Assembly (NCBI GenBank): GCA_037131165.1
Contig: JBAXRO010000013.1
Location: 1 to 39,138, forward strand
DNA length: 39,138 nt
Direction: 5' to 3'
Source: WLNJ01 sp037131165
GTDB taxonomy: Bacteria > Actinomycetota > Thermoleophilia > Solirubrobacterales > Solirubrobacteraceae
A program made the position numbers and the translations under genes. Below, in pieces: positions 15,896 through 24,412 of this stretch (position 1 is its first letter; the number at the start of each line of letters is the position of its first letter). Under the pieces are notes generated by a model. That model ran no database searches, had not been told where the DNA came from, and saw nothing but the letters and a program-made list of their open reading frames with translations.

Positions 15896-17296
15896 ATGAT
15901 CAAGAACTCTTGGGCAAAGCCCGTCTCTCTCCGCGCCGTCCTCGCGCTGACTGCTGCCACGGCCGCAGCAGTCCTCTCGATGGCAACCATCCAAACGCCC
16001 TCGGCATCCGCAGCCGCCTGCATCAGCGCTCCCTGCGATCTGGGCGACCCCGTTGTGGCGAACCCGCTCGCCGGCGGGACGACGACTGCCTGCGCAATCC
16101 TCAAGGACACGAGCCTCAGGTGCTGGGGTGGCAACTCGGACGGGCAGGCCGTCCCGCCCACCGGTAAGGACTTCCTCTCCGTGGCGCTCGGCGGCTACCA
16201 CGGCTGCGCGATCAAGAAGGACAAGTCGGTCGTCTGTTGGGGAGACAACCACTTCCTCCAATCGACGGTCGGGGGCACCACCTGCAGCCCTGACCCGACG
16301 ACCTCGACTCCGAAGGCCATCTGCCCCGAATCCGCGACACCCACCGACCCGCGTCCGATCGCGGCTGTCGACGTGAGCGCCGGGAAGTTCCACACCTGCG
16401 TGGTGCTGGTGAACCGTGAAATCTCCTGCTGGGGCCTGAACGTCGACATGAACGGCAAGCCGGCAGGCCAGGCGACACCGCCCTCTGGCTGGGACTGCCC
16501 GGGGCTGACGCTCTGCGCGAGGGCAGTGAAGACCAGAGCTGCAGGCGGGTTCGGCTCCAGCTTCGGCTTCAAGCGGGTCAGCGCCGGTGGCTACCACACC
16601 TGCGCTCTCCGACTCGACCAGACGATCGAGTGCTGGGGAGGGAACTGGGCAGGCCAGGCCGACGCTCCGTTCGACTCGAACTTCACATCGGTGTCAGCCG
16701 GCAGGACGCACACCTGCGGCCTCAAGAGGGGCGGAGCGATTGCCTGCTGGGGGGAGAACGGCGACGGCCGCGCGACCGCGCCCTCCGGGACCGGCTACAA
16801 GGCGATCTCGGCCGGCTACTCGAACACCTGCGCGATCAAGTCCAACAACGCGATCACCTGCTGGGGCGACGCGGCCAAGGGAATGGACAAGGTGCCCTCG
16901 GGTTCCTTCACCCGGCTCGCCGTTGCGGGCAACACCGGGTGCGCACAGCGACCCGACACGACGATCGTCTGTTGGGGCGACACGAGCCAAGGCCAGACCA
17001 CGGTCCCCGAAGGGGTCAACCCGACCGGCCCGACCGTGTCGCTTGCACTGCTCAAGGGCCTCGGCAAGGGCAAGTGGCAAGTCCAGATCAGCGGCAAGGC
17101 CGGCAGCTCGGCGATCACGAAGATGCAGCTCTCGACCTCGAGCAGCAAGCCGTCCGAGAACTCTTCGAAGTCCAGTGCCAAGACGTGGGCAACTCGGATC
17201 AACTCATCCGGCACCCGCCCGAGGTGGGTCCGCCTCGGCGACAGTGGAGGCCGCTGGACCGCCTGGGCTCCGATCCAGCCCCAGCTGCAGATCTGA
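15896..17296 (+). CDS. Secreted seven-repeat RCC1-like beta-propeller protein
   Basis: The 466-residue protein has a Sec signal peptide (about 1-39, ending SASA). RCC1-like repeats follow between about 66 and 372. Seven repeats each contain C-x9-C-W-G: CAILKDTSLRCWG (66), CAIKKDKSVVCWG (104), CVVLVNREISCWG (168), CALRLDQTIECWG (236), CGLKRGGAIACWG (274), CAIKSNNAITCWG (312) and CAQRPDTTIVCWG (349). The count fits a seven-bladed propeller, and the strict cysteine spacing suggests one disulfide per blade. The region 121-160 and the stretch after 190 are inserts with extra cysteines. Residues 380-466 form a separate Ser/Thr/Lys-rich then Trp-containing domain I do not recognise. It would act outside the cell; function and partner are unknown. 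Confidence 0.85.
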   Translation: MIKNSWAKPVSLRAVLALTAATAAAVLSMATIQTPSASAAACISAPCDLGDPVVANPLAGGTTTACAILKDTSLRCWGGNSDGQAVPPTGKDFLSVALGGYHGCAIKKDKSVVCWGDNHFLQSTVGGTTCSPDPTTSTPKAICPESATPTDPRPIAAVDVSAGKFHTCVVLVNREISCWGLNVDMNGKPAGQATPPSGWDCPGLTLCARAVKTRAAGGFGSSFGFKRVSAGGYHTCALRLDQTIECWGGNWAGQADAPFDSNFTSVSAGRTHTCGLKRGGAIACWGENGDGRATAPSGTGYKAISAGYSNTCAIKSNNAITCWGDAAKGMDKVPSGSFTRLAVAGNTGCAQRPDTTIVCWGDTSQGQTTVPEGVNPTGPTVSLALLKGLGKGKWQVQISGKAGSSAITKMQLSTSSSKPSENSSKSSAKTWATRINSSGTRPRWVRLGDSGGRWTAWAPIQPQLQI

Positions 17297-17314
17297 CCCC
17301 AACCTGAGGGACAG

Positions 17315-17346
17315 GGTCGGGGAAGCCGAAACCGGCAACCCCGACC
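17315..17346. terminator. Stem-loop downstream of the RCC1-like gene
   Basis: GGTCGGGG (17315-17322) pairs with CCCCGACC (17339-17346). Inside it GCCG (17325-17328) pairs with CGGC (17333-17336), separated from the outer stem by a symmetric AA/AA internal loop and closed by AAAC. It begins 18 bases after the stop codon and lacks a T tract. A terminator or mRNA 3'-end stabiliser is likely. Confidence 0.55.
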
Positions 17347-17409
17347 AGCAGCGACCCGCCTGACGCCGGGCGACAGGCAAAGGCGACAGTCGATTCCGGT
17401 TTTGGGCGC

Positions 17410-17415
17410 TACCTT
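17410..17415 (+). promoter_or_regulatory. Putative -10 box (TACCTT) of the channel gene
   Basis: TACCTT ends 8 bases before ATG 17424, so the transcript would be leaderless or nearly so. No Shine-Dalgarno is present. A convincing -35 hexamer is not visible. Confidence 0.45.
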
Positions 17416-17423
17416 TTGGCGTA

Positions 17424-18332
17424 ATGGAAGCGGCAACGGCACAGCGCAGCGGGCTCCCGGGAGCGGCCTCGCGGCTGGTCGAGGACAACCGGTTCCAGGC
17501 ATTCATCATCGGCGTGATCGTGCTGAACGCGATCGCCCTCGGGATGGGTACCTTCAGCGGGCTCGAGCAGCAGATCGGCGACCAGCTCCTCCTGTTCGAC
17601 GAGATCTGTCTCGGGATCTACGTTGTCGAGCTGGCGCTCAGGTTCGCATCCTGCGGGTTCAACCCAAAGCGCTTCTTCAGCAACGGCTGGAACGTCTTCG
17701 ACTCGATCATCATCGGGGCCGCATTCGTCCCCGGACTGCACGGGACTTCGGTGATCCTGCGGATGGCCCGACTGCTGAGGATCGCCCGACTGCTGAGGTT
17801 CCTGCCGGAGATCGGAATCCTGATGCGGGGCTTCATCTCTGCGATCAAGCCGCTGTTCGGCCTCGTCCTGCTGACGATTCTGCTGCTGTTCCTCTACGGG
17901 ATGCTCGGCTGGAACCTCTTCCACGAGGTGGATCCAGAGAAGTGGGACAACATCGGCCGCTCGATGCTGACGCTGTTCACCGTTCTCACGCTCGAGGGCT
18001 GGCCGGACACGATGCAGCCCTGCCTCGAGTACTCGCCATGGTCGGCCCTGTACTTCGTCAGCTTCGTCCTGATCGCCACCTTCGTCGTCTTCAACATGGT
18101 GATCGGCGTGATCATCAACAGCCTCGACGAGACGCGCAAGGCCGAGGAGGCGATCGCCCGCCAGAAGGCCCTCGCCGACGACGGGCGGCTGATCACCGAC
18201 GGGCAGCTCGTCTCGCGGATCGAAGGGATCCGGGCCGCCCTCGACGACCTCGAGCTGCACCTCGCCGATCCGCCGAGCGAGCCGGGGCTGAAGCCGGACG
18301 GCTCCAAGCAGCCGCTGACCGACTCCGCCTAG
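17424..18332 (+). CDS. Voltage-gated cation channel (NaChBac/BacNav-type) with calcium-channel-like filter
   Basis: This 302-residue protein has the 6-TM single-repeat layout of bacterial voltage-gated channels and should assemble as a homotetramer. S1 is about 26-44, S2 57-75, S3 90-103. S4 contains LRMARLLRIARLLRFL with arginines at 113, 116, 119, 122 and 125. S5 is about 141-162 and S6 207-232. The selectivity filter is T189-L-E-G-W-P-D195 (17988-18008), where NaChBac has TLESWAS. The glycine after Glu is typical of eukaryotic calcium channel repeats I and III and of the described prokaryotic calcium channel CavMr, so calcium selectivity is inferred. A charged helix (235-280) follows S6, as in the C-terminal coiled coil of BacNavs. 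Its stop shares the palindrome CTAG with the convergent OppF gene. Confidence 0.9.
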   Translation: MEAATAQRSGLPGAASRLVEDNRFQAFIIGVIVLNAIALGMGTFSGLEQQIGDQLLLFDEICLGIYVVELALRFASCGFNPKRFFSNGWNVFDSIIIGAAFVPGLHGTSVILRMARLLRIARLLRFLPEIGILMRGFISAIKPLFGLVLLTILLLFLYGMLGWNLFHEVDPEKWDNIGRSMLTLFTVLTLEGWPDTMQPCLEYSPWSALYFVSFVLIATFVVFNMVIGVIINSLDETRKAEEAIARQKALADDGRLITDGQLVSRIEGIRAALDDLELHLADPPSEPGLKPDGSKQPLTDSA

Positions 18333-19309
18333 CCGCTCGGGAAGTGGCAGGCAGCGGCGCCGCCCGTCGGCTGGTCGGTGAGCCGAGGGTCGTCGGTCGA
18401 GCAGATCGCCTCAGCGCGTGGGCAGCGAGTGTGGAACCGGCAGCCCGCCGGCGGGTTCGAGGGCGAGGGCGGATCGCCGACCAGGACTGCACGCTTGAGT
18501 CCAGCCCCTGAGGGATCGGGCTTGGGGACCGCGGCCAGCAGGGCCTCGCTGTATGGATGCTGAGGACGTTCGTACAAGGCCGCGTTGTCGGCGTACTCGA
18601 CGATCCGCCCGAGGTACATCACCGCGACCCTGTCGCACATGTGCCTGACGACCGAGAGGTCATGCGCGATGAACAGCAGGGCGAGGCCGAGGTCGCGCTG
18701 GAGCTCGCCGAGCAGGTTGAGGATCTGTGCCTGGATCGAGACGTCCAACGCCGAGACCGGTTCGTCGGCGATGATCAGCTTCGGGCCCAGGGCGAGGGCG
18801 CGGGCGACGCCGATCCGCTGGCGCTGCCCGCCGGAGAACTCGTGCGGGTAGCGGTTGTAGTGCTCGGGGTTCAGGCCGACCTGCTCCATCAGCTCCTGGA
18901 CCCGGCGGCGGCGGGCCGAGCGGTCCTTCAGCAGCCCATGGATCGCGAACGGCTCGGCGACGATCGAGCCGACCGTCCTGCGCGGATTGAGCGCCGAGTA
19001 CGGGTCCTGGAAGACCATCTGGATGTCGCGGCGAGCGTGCTTGAGTCCCCTTCCCTTGAGTGAAACGAGATCGAGGCCGTTGAACTCGATCGCACCCTCG
19101 TCCGGCTCGAGCAGGCGGGCGACCAGCCGCGCAGTCGTGCTCTTGCCACAGCCGGTCTCGCCGACCAAGCCGAGCGTCTCGCCGGGCGCCACCTCGAACG
19201 AGACGCCGTCAACCGCCTGGACGGCGCCGATCCGCCGACGCACGATGGCCCCCCGGGTGATCGGGAAGTGCTTCTTCAAGCCGGTCACCCTGAGCAGGGG
19301 TTCGCTCAT
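18329..19309 (-). CDS. Peptide ABC transporter ATPase, OppF/DppF type
   Basis: The 326-residue ATPase has Walker A GETGCGKSTTARL, the Q-loop in MVFQDPYSALNPR, signature EFSGGQRQRIGVARAL, Walker B LIIADEPVSALD and H-loop FIAHDLSVV. The C-terminal oligopeptide-ABC region carries CRFHTRCPRAEAIC and a later ACHF, the four-cysteine cluster of this subfamily. It is the last gene of the importer operon; ATG 19309 overlaps the OppD stop by 4 bases. It energises import together with the OppD-type subunit at the inner face of the membrane. Confidence 0.94.
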   Translation of the reverse strand: MSEPLLRVTGLKKHFPITRGAIVRRRIGAVQAVDGVSFEVAPGETLGLVGETGCGKSTTARLVARLLEPDEGAIEFNGLDLVSLKGRGLKHARRDIQMVFQDPYSALNPRRTVGSIVAEPFAIHGLLKDRSARRRRVQELMEQVGLNPEHYNRYPHEFSGGQRQRIGVARALALGPKLIIADEPVSALDVSIQAQILNLLGELQRDLGLALLFIAHDLSVVRHMCDRVAVMYLGRIVEYADNAALYERPQHPYSEALLAAVPKPDPSGAGLKRAVLVGDPPSPSNPPAGCRFHTRCPRAEAICSTDDPRLTDQPTGGAAACHFPSG

Positions 19310-20355
19310 CGGCCCACTCCGAGGATCGCTTCGGCTTCCGCCTGGTCACCGTCGGCGCTCAACGCATCCCAAGCCTTGGCGCGGGCCGCGAGGTCGAGGA
19401 CGCAGGCCGACTCGTGCCCTGCGCTCCCGGCCGGGGTCGACGGCGGCCGGGCTTCGAGGCAGGCATCGCCGGCGTACGGACACCGCGGAGCGAACGAACA
19501 ACCCGCCGGCGCGTCGATCAAGCTCGGCGGCCGCCCGGCGATCGGGGTCAACCGACTCCCGCGCGGCGAGTCGAGTCGCGGGATCGAGCGCAGCAGCCCC
19601 CACGTGTAGGGATGGCGCGGCGCCGAGAACAACTCGGCGGTCGCAGCCCGCTCGACGACCCTGCCGGCGTACATCACCGCCACCTCATCGGCTGTCTCCG
19701 CCACGACACCGAGGTCGTGGGTGACGATCACCATCGCCATCCCCAACTCGTCGCGGAGGCGATCGAGCAAATCTAGGATCTGAGCCTGGACGGTCACGTC
19801 GAGAGCGGTCGTCGGCTCGTCGGCGATCAACAGCTTCGGCTCGTTCGCGAGGGCCATAGCGATCATCGCCCGCTGGCGCATCCCGCCGGAGAACTCGTGG
19901 GGCCAAGAGTCGATCCGGCTTGGCGGATCGGGGATCCCGACCATCCCGAGCAGCTCGATCGCCCTCGCCCTCGCGGCCCTGTCGGGCAGATCCTGATGAG
20001 CCTGGATGGCCTCGACGATCTGTGCTCCGACACGGAAGAACGGATGCAGTGACGAGAGGGGATCCTGGAAGACCATCGCGATCGAACCGCCACGGACGCT
20101 GCGCAGCTGTTCGTCGTCGAGCTGGAGCAGGTTGCGACCCTCGAAGATCGCCTCGCCCTCGATCCGGGTACGCGCCGAACGGGTCAGGCCGAGCAGCGAG
20201 AGGGCGCCGACCGTCTTGCCGGAGCCGGACTCGCCGACGACCCCGAGGGTCCGCCCGGCCTCGATCGACCATGACACGCCGTCGACCGCCTGCACGACGC
20301 CGTCTTCGGTTTCGAACGAGACACGCAGGTCGCGGACTTCTAGCAAAGGGGCCAT
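19306..20355 (-). CDS. Peptide ABC transporter ATPase, OppD/DppD type
   Basis: The 349-residue ATPase begins MAPLLEVRDLRVSFETEDGVV and has Walker A GESGSGKTVGALS, MVFQDPLSSLHPFF, signature EFSGGMRQRAMIAMAL, Walker B LLIADEPTTALD and VTHDLGVVAE. C-terminal CSFAPRCPYAGDAC is the subfamily cysteine cluster. The frame is open to 20748, but that part lies inside the permease gene, so ATG 20355, which shares its A with the permease stop (TGATG), is the start. It pairs with the OppF-type protein as a heterodimer. Confidence 0.94.
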   Translation of the reverse strand: MAPLLEVRDLRVSFETEDGVVQAVDGVSWSIEAGRTLGVVGESGSGKTVGALSLLGLTRSARTRIEGEAIFEGRNLLQLDDEQLRSVRGGSIAMVFQDPLSSLHPFFRVGAQIVEAIQAHQDLPDRAARARAIELLGMVGIPDPPSRIDSWPHEFSGGMRQRAMIAMALANEPKLLIADEPTTALDVTVQAQILDLLDRLRDELGMAMVIVTHDLGVVAETADEVAVMYAGRVVERAATAELFSAPRHPYTWGLLRSIPRLDSPRGSRLTPIAGRPPSLIDAPAGCSFAPRCPYAGDACLEARPPSTPAGSAGHESACVLDLAARAKAWDALSADGDQAEAEAILGVGR

Positions 20356-21317
20356 CAGTCGTACCTCACCCTCGGATCGAGGAACGCGTAGACGATGTCC
20401 ACCACGAGGTTCGCGACGATGATGAAGAACGCGCTGATCAGCACGGTTCCCTGGATCATCGGCAGGTCGGCCCTGAGGATCGCGTCGTAGGCCTGTCGCC
20501 CGATGCCCGGGATGTTGAAGACGACTTCGATCAGCACCGCTCCGCCCAACATCAAGCCGAGATCCATCCCGAAGACGGTCACGATCGGCGTCAGGGCCGC
20601 CCGCATCCCGTGGCGCATCACGACCCGCTTCTCGCCGAGTCCCTTCGCGCGGGCGGTGCGGATGTAATCCTCGCCCATCACCTCGATCAGGTTCCCCCTC
20701 AGCAGGCGCGAGTAGAAGGCGGCGAAACTGATCGCGAGCACGCTCCACGGCAGGATCAGCGAGTTGAACCAGGCGAGCGGATCCTGGCTCAGCGGCACGT
20801 AGCTGCCGGCGCTGCCGAACAACGGGATCAAGCCGATGTCATCGGCGAACAGGTAGAGGGCGACGAGTCCGACCCAGTACTCGGGAGCGCTGATCCCAAG
20901 GAGAGCCGCGCCCATCGCCGCACGGTCGAGCTTCGTGCGACGGCGCACCGCGCTGATCACGCCGACCAACACCCCGAAGAAGAGCCAGAGGATCGACGCC
21001 CCGATCGCGACGGAGATCGTCGCCGGGATTCGGGCGAGAATCAACTCCCGGACCGGCTGCTCGTTGACGTACGAGTACCCGAAGTCACCGTGGGCGAAGA
21101 TCCCCTTGAGGTAGTTCCAGAACTGGACGAGCATCGGGTCGTCGAGGCCCATCCTCTGCCTGATCGCCTCGACCTGTTCGGGCGAGGCCCGTCGCCCGGC
21201 TCGCAACTGCGCCGGGTCGGCCGAAGGCAGGACGTAGAAGATCACGAACGTCAGCAGGCTGACGAGGAACAGCAGCAGCCCAACCCAGAGGAGTCGCCTC
21301 GCGACGTAGCGACCCAA
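20355..21317 (-). CDS. Peptide ABC transporter permease, OppB/DppB type
   Basis: The 320-residue protein starts GRYVARRLLWVGLLLFLVSL, the OppB-type first membrane helix, has about six TM segments, an extracytoplasmic loop and the ATPase-coupling EAA-like loop DYIRTARAKGLGEKRVVMRH. The start is TTG 21317, the only one giving the full first helix. It lies 80 bases after the binding-protein gene, separated by a strong hairpin at 21352-21381. Confidence 0.93.
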   Translation of the reverse strand: MGRYVARRLLWVGLLLFLVSLLTFVIFYVLPSADPAQLRAGRRASPEQVEAIRQRMGLDDPMLVQFWNYLKGIFAHGDFGYSYVNEQPVRELILARIPATISVAIGASILWLFFGVLVGVISAVRRRTKLDRAAMGAALLGISAPEYWVGLVALYLFADDIGLIPLFGSAGSYVPLSQDPLAWFNSLILPWSVLAISFAAFYSRLLRGNLIEVMGEDYIRTARAKGLGEKRVVMRHGMRAALTPIVTVFGMDLGLMLGGAVLIEVVFNIPGIGRQAYDAILRADLPMIQGTVLISAFFIIVANLVVDIVYAFLDPRVRYD

Positions 21318-21351
21318 CCCGAGTCAGAGCTCCCAGGGCGAGCGACGACAG

Positions 21352-21381
21352 GGGCCCGCTCCGCCTGAGCGGAGCGGGCCC
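21352..21381. terminator. Perfect 13-bp hairpin between binding-protein and permease genes
   Basis: GGGCCCGCTCCGC (21352-21364) pairs perfectly with GCGGAGCGGGCCC (21369-21381) around the loop CTGA. On the coding (minus) strand it starts 16 bases after the binding-protein stop and has no T tract. Stem-loops at this place in ABC importer operons usually protect the upstream mRNA or partly stop transcription, so the binding protein is made in excess; that role is inferred. Confidence 0.7.
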
Positions 21382-21397
21382 TTGCAACGGCCGTCGA

Positions 21398-23191
21398 CTA
21401 CTTGATCGATGTGAACGAGAGGTCCCAGGACGAGTTGAACTTGTTGATCACGCCCTTGACGTTCTCGGACTGGATGTTCTGGGTGTTATCCCAGACCCAC
21501 GGGATCGCCGGGGCCTGATCGGTGATCTGCCGGTCGATCTGCGCCCACTGATCGCCCGCGGACGACGAGCTGGTCTCGACCTGCGCCTTGCCCATCGCCT
21601 CGTTGATCGACTGGACGTCGAGCTGCGGCCAATTCGAGTTGTTGACCGGCACGATGTTGTCTCCGTTGAAGGTCGGCACGAGGATCGTCTGCGCGTCGTT
21701 GAAGTCCTTCAACCAACCGACGTTCGGGCAGACGGCCGGCTGGCTCTTGGGCACGTTGCAGAACTGCGTGTACATCGAGTCCTGTGTCACCAGCTGGAGC
21801 TTCGTCTTGAAGCCGAGCTTCTGCAGCTGGTTCTGGGTGATCTCCGCTGTCTTCTGCGCACGCCCGCCGGATGTCCCGACGATCGTCAGGACCTCGCTGC
21901 CCGTGTACTTGCCACTCGGGAAGCCGGCCTTCTTCATGTAGGACGCGGCGACGCTCATGTCACCGGCCGGGTTCTTGAGGAAATCGACTCCCGTCCCATC
22001 CAAACCACCGGCCTGGTCGAATCCGGGGATCCCGGGCGGGATGAAGTGGGTTGCGATGTCGCCGATCGCCTTGCCGCCGTTCACCTTCCGCAGCAGCTCA
22101 CGATCGAACGCCGCCAGCACGGCTTTGCGGACGTTGAGGTCGTTGAGCGGCTTGAACGTCGTGTTCAACGCGATGTAACGAATGCCGCCCGACGGGGCCA
22201 TCACCAGCTGCGGTGACTTCTTCTTGAGCAGCTGCTGGAGCAGGGCCGACGGCGGACCGACATCGCCGCCGATCAGGTTCTGTCCCTGGAGGATCTGCGG
22301 GGCAGCGATGCTCGGGTTGTCGTTGCCCTGATCGATCTGGATCGCGTCGACATACGCCTTGCGGTAATCGGTCGAGGCCTTCCAGTTCGGGTTGCGGACC
22401 AATTCGAGGCTCTGAGTCGGCTTGTAGCCGACGGTGTTGCCCTCCGCATCGTTCTTGATCATGTACGGGCCGGTCGCGACCTGGTGGACGCCGTAAGTCG
22501 ACGGGTTCTTCGCGTCGAACGGCTTGGCGTACTCGGGCGGCACCGGAGCGGAGAGCGGCAGGGCAAGCGCCCCGATCACCGCGGTCGTTGCGTAGCCCGT
22601 CACTCCCTTCGGAAGGCCGTCCGGCTGCTTCAGGTTGAAGACGATCGTCTGCTGGTCCGGAGTCGTGATCCCGCTGATGTCCTTCGCCTTCCCGAACTGC
22701 AGCTCCTCGGCCCCCTTGATCGTGCCGAGGTAGGCGCCGGCGTAGCCATTGGCGACGTTCGGGCTGAAGCCGCGCTCGATCGCGTACTTGACGTCAGCCG
22801 AAGTGACAGCACGGTTGACCGGCGGGCTGAAGTTGATCCCCTGCCTGATCTTCACCGTGATCGTCGCACCGCCATTGCTGACCTCGGGCTGCCCGTCGGC
22901 GAGATCGGGAGTGGGAGTGGTCTCCTCATCCGGCGCCCACGAGTACAACGGGCGCTGGGTCGCGTAATCCACCATGTACGAGAGCTGGTAGTAGGCGGCG
23001 CCGGGATCGATGTAATCGACGTCGGACGACCACAACATCTTCAAGGTCCCGCCCTTCTTGCCGCTCAGGTCCTGTGTGGCCGCGACCATGTTCGATCCTG
23101 ATCCACTCGTACCGCTGCTTCCGCAGCCGACTCCGGCCGGCGCCACGCAGGCGAGGGCAACCGGCACGAGGTACCGCCTCCACTTGTCCAT
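21398..23191 (-). CDS. Peptide ABC transporter substrate-binding lipoprotein (SBP_bac_5 family)
   Basis: The 597-residue protein has a lipoprotein signal (KWRRYLVPVALACV, then lipobox GVGC). A Gly/Ser linker follows, then the family-5 binding-protein fold, with KKGGTLKMLWSSDVDYIDPG at the start, TSADVKYAIERGF and ALNTTFKPLNDLNVRKAVLA in the middle. It captures peptides or related solutes outside the membrane and delivers them to the permeases. GTG 23197 and ATG 23191 are both possible; GGAAAGG lies 8 bases before the ATG and only 2 before the GTG, so ATG 23191 is chosen. It sits between the two permease genes, an uncommon order. Confidence 0.94.
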   Translation of the reverse strand: MDKWRRYLVPVALACVAPAGVGCGSSGTSGSGSNMVAATQDLSGKKGGTLKMLWSSDVDYIDPGAAYYQLSYMVDYATQRPLYSWAPDEETTPTPDLADGQPEVSNGGATITVKIRQGINFSPPVNRAVTSADVKYAIERGFSPNVANGYAGAYLGTIKGAEELQFGKAKDISGITTPDQQTIVFNLKQPDGLPKGVTGYATTAVIGALALPLSAPVPPEYAKPFDAKNPSTYGVHQVATGPYMIKNDAEGNTVGYKPTQSLELVRNPNWKASTDYRKAYVDAIQIDQGNDNPSIAAPQILQGQNLIGGDVGPPSALLQQLLKKKSPQLVMAPSGGIRYIALNTTFKPLNDLNVRKAVLAAFDRELLRKVNGGKAIGDIATHFIPPGIPGFDQAGGLDGTGVDFLKNPAGDMSVAASYMKKAGFPSGKYTGSEVLTIVGTSGGRAQKTAEITQNQLQKLGFKTKLQLVTQDSMYTQFCNVPKSQPAVCPNVGWLKDFNDAQTILVPTFNGDNIVPVNNSNWPQLDVQSINEAMGKAQVETSSSSAGDQWAQIDRQITDQAPAIPWVWDNTQNIQSENVKGVINKFNSSWDLSFTSIK

Positions 23192-23248
23192 TCTCACTGC
23201 CTTTCCCCCGGCTCCCGCCGGGTTTGGTCGGACGATCTGCCGAGTCTC

Positions 23249-24223
23249 TCAGTCATCGCCACGGGGATTGAGGGCGTCGGACAGTCCGTCGCCCAGGAGA
23301 TTGAAAGCAAGAACGCTGAGGACGAGCGCGAGGCCCGGCGCCAGCATGTACCACCAGGCCGTATCGAAGGTGTTGACGGCGTCGCCGATCATGGCCCCCC
23401 ACGACGGGGTCGAGGGCGAAACGCCGACCCCGAGGAACGAGAGGGCCGCCTCGAAGAGGATGTTCGAAGGGATGATCAGCGTCGCGTAGACGATCGTCGG
23501 CGCGATCAGGTTCGGCAGCAGTTCGCGCACGATGATCCTCAGGTTCGAGGCCCCCAACGAGCGCGACGAATCGACGAAGTCCTTCTCCCTCATCGACATA
23601 ACCTGACCGCGGATCAATCGGGCCGGGTAAGTCCAGGTGACGAGCGCGATCACGGCGATCACCGTTCCGATGCCCGGCTTGATCAGCCCAGCTGCGCAAC
23701 CGTCACCGAACGAGCAGGCCGAGGAGAGGCCGATCGCGAGCATCAGGATCGGGAAGGAGAGCAGGACGTCGATCATCAGGCGGGAGACCAACGTGTCCAC
23801 CCAGCCACGGAAGTACCCGGCCAGCAGGCCCAGCGTGACCCCGAGGACCGTCGCGATCACGGTCGAAGCCAGCGCGACGACCAAGGCGACCCTCGTGCCG
23901 TAGATCGTCCTCGAAAGGACGTCGCGACCGAGACCGTCAACACCCATAAGGTGCGCCGAGGAGGGGCCGGCAGGCAGGCCGGCCTCGTCGAGGGCGGTCG
24001 TGTCGAGAGTGTTGGGGGCTGGAAGGCCGAGAGCCGACACAATCAATGGAGCCGTGATCGCGACGACGACCAGCAAACCGATGAACCCCAGCGAGACGAG
24101 AGCCAACCTGTCCCTGCGGAAACGCCTCCAGAACAGCTGCCACGGGGTCCTCGCAACGACGACCTCCCGGCGACCGAGCTCACCCGCGTCAAAGGCCTCC
24201 TCGAGCAGACTCCCCGTTCCCAC
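23249..24223 (-). CDS. Peptide ABC transporter permease, OppC/DppC type
   Basis: The 324-residue protein has the OppC-type N-terminal cytoplasmic helix WQLFWRRFRRDRLALVSLGF, the conserved HLMGVDGLGRDVLSRTIYG segment, about six TM helices and the coupling loop DFVDSSRSLGASNLRIIVRE. It is the first gene of the operon permease C, binding protein, permease B, ATPase D, ATPase F. The GTG start at 24223 has no Shine-Dalgarno but a -10-like box 7 bases upstream. Confidence 0.93.
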   Translation of the reverse strand: MGTGSLLEEAFDAGELGRREVVVARTPWQLFWRRFRRDRLALVSLGFIGLLVVVAITAPLIVSALGLPAPNTLDTTALDEAGLPAGPSSAHLMGVDGLGRDVLSRTIYGTRVALVVALASTVIATVLGVTLGLLAGYFRGWVDTLVSRLMIDVLLSFPILMLAIGLSSACSFGDGCAAGLIKPGIGTVIAVIALVTWTYPARLIRGQVMSMREKDFVDSSRSLGASNLRIIVRELLPNLIAPTIVYATLIIPSNILFEAALSFLGVGVSPSTPSWGAMIGDAVNTFDTAWWYMLAPGLALVLSVLAFNLLGDGLSDALNPRGDD

Positions 24224-24230
24224 GCGCGGA

Positions 24231-24258
24231 ACCCTATTCCTCGACGCGGAGAGCGCAA
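24231..24258 (-). promoter_or_regulatory. Putative promoter of the peptide importer operon, TTGCGC-16-TAGGGT
   Basis: On the minus strand TTGCGC (24258-24253) is followed after 16 bases by TAGGGT (24236-24231), which ends 7 bases before GTG 24223. The predicted start of transcription coincides with the start codon, implying a leaderless mRNA. Confidence 0.5.
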
Positions 24259-24308
24259 CCCTCCCCGCTCCCCTCCTTGCGCTGCCACTAACCTTCCGGC
24301 GAAAGCGC

Positions 24309-24382
<74 letters not shown>

Positions 24383-24412
24383 CTCCACTCCGCATCGGAG
24401 CGGCGGCGGCCG

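Noticed and set aside
24383..24412. Terminator for tRNA-Arg and pyrE
   Set aside because: Only a 5-bp CTCCG/CGGAG hairpin is present with no T tract; too weak to list as a separate terminator, so it is noted under the tRNA.
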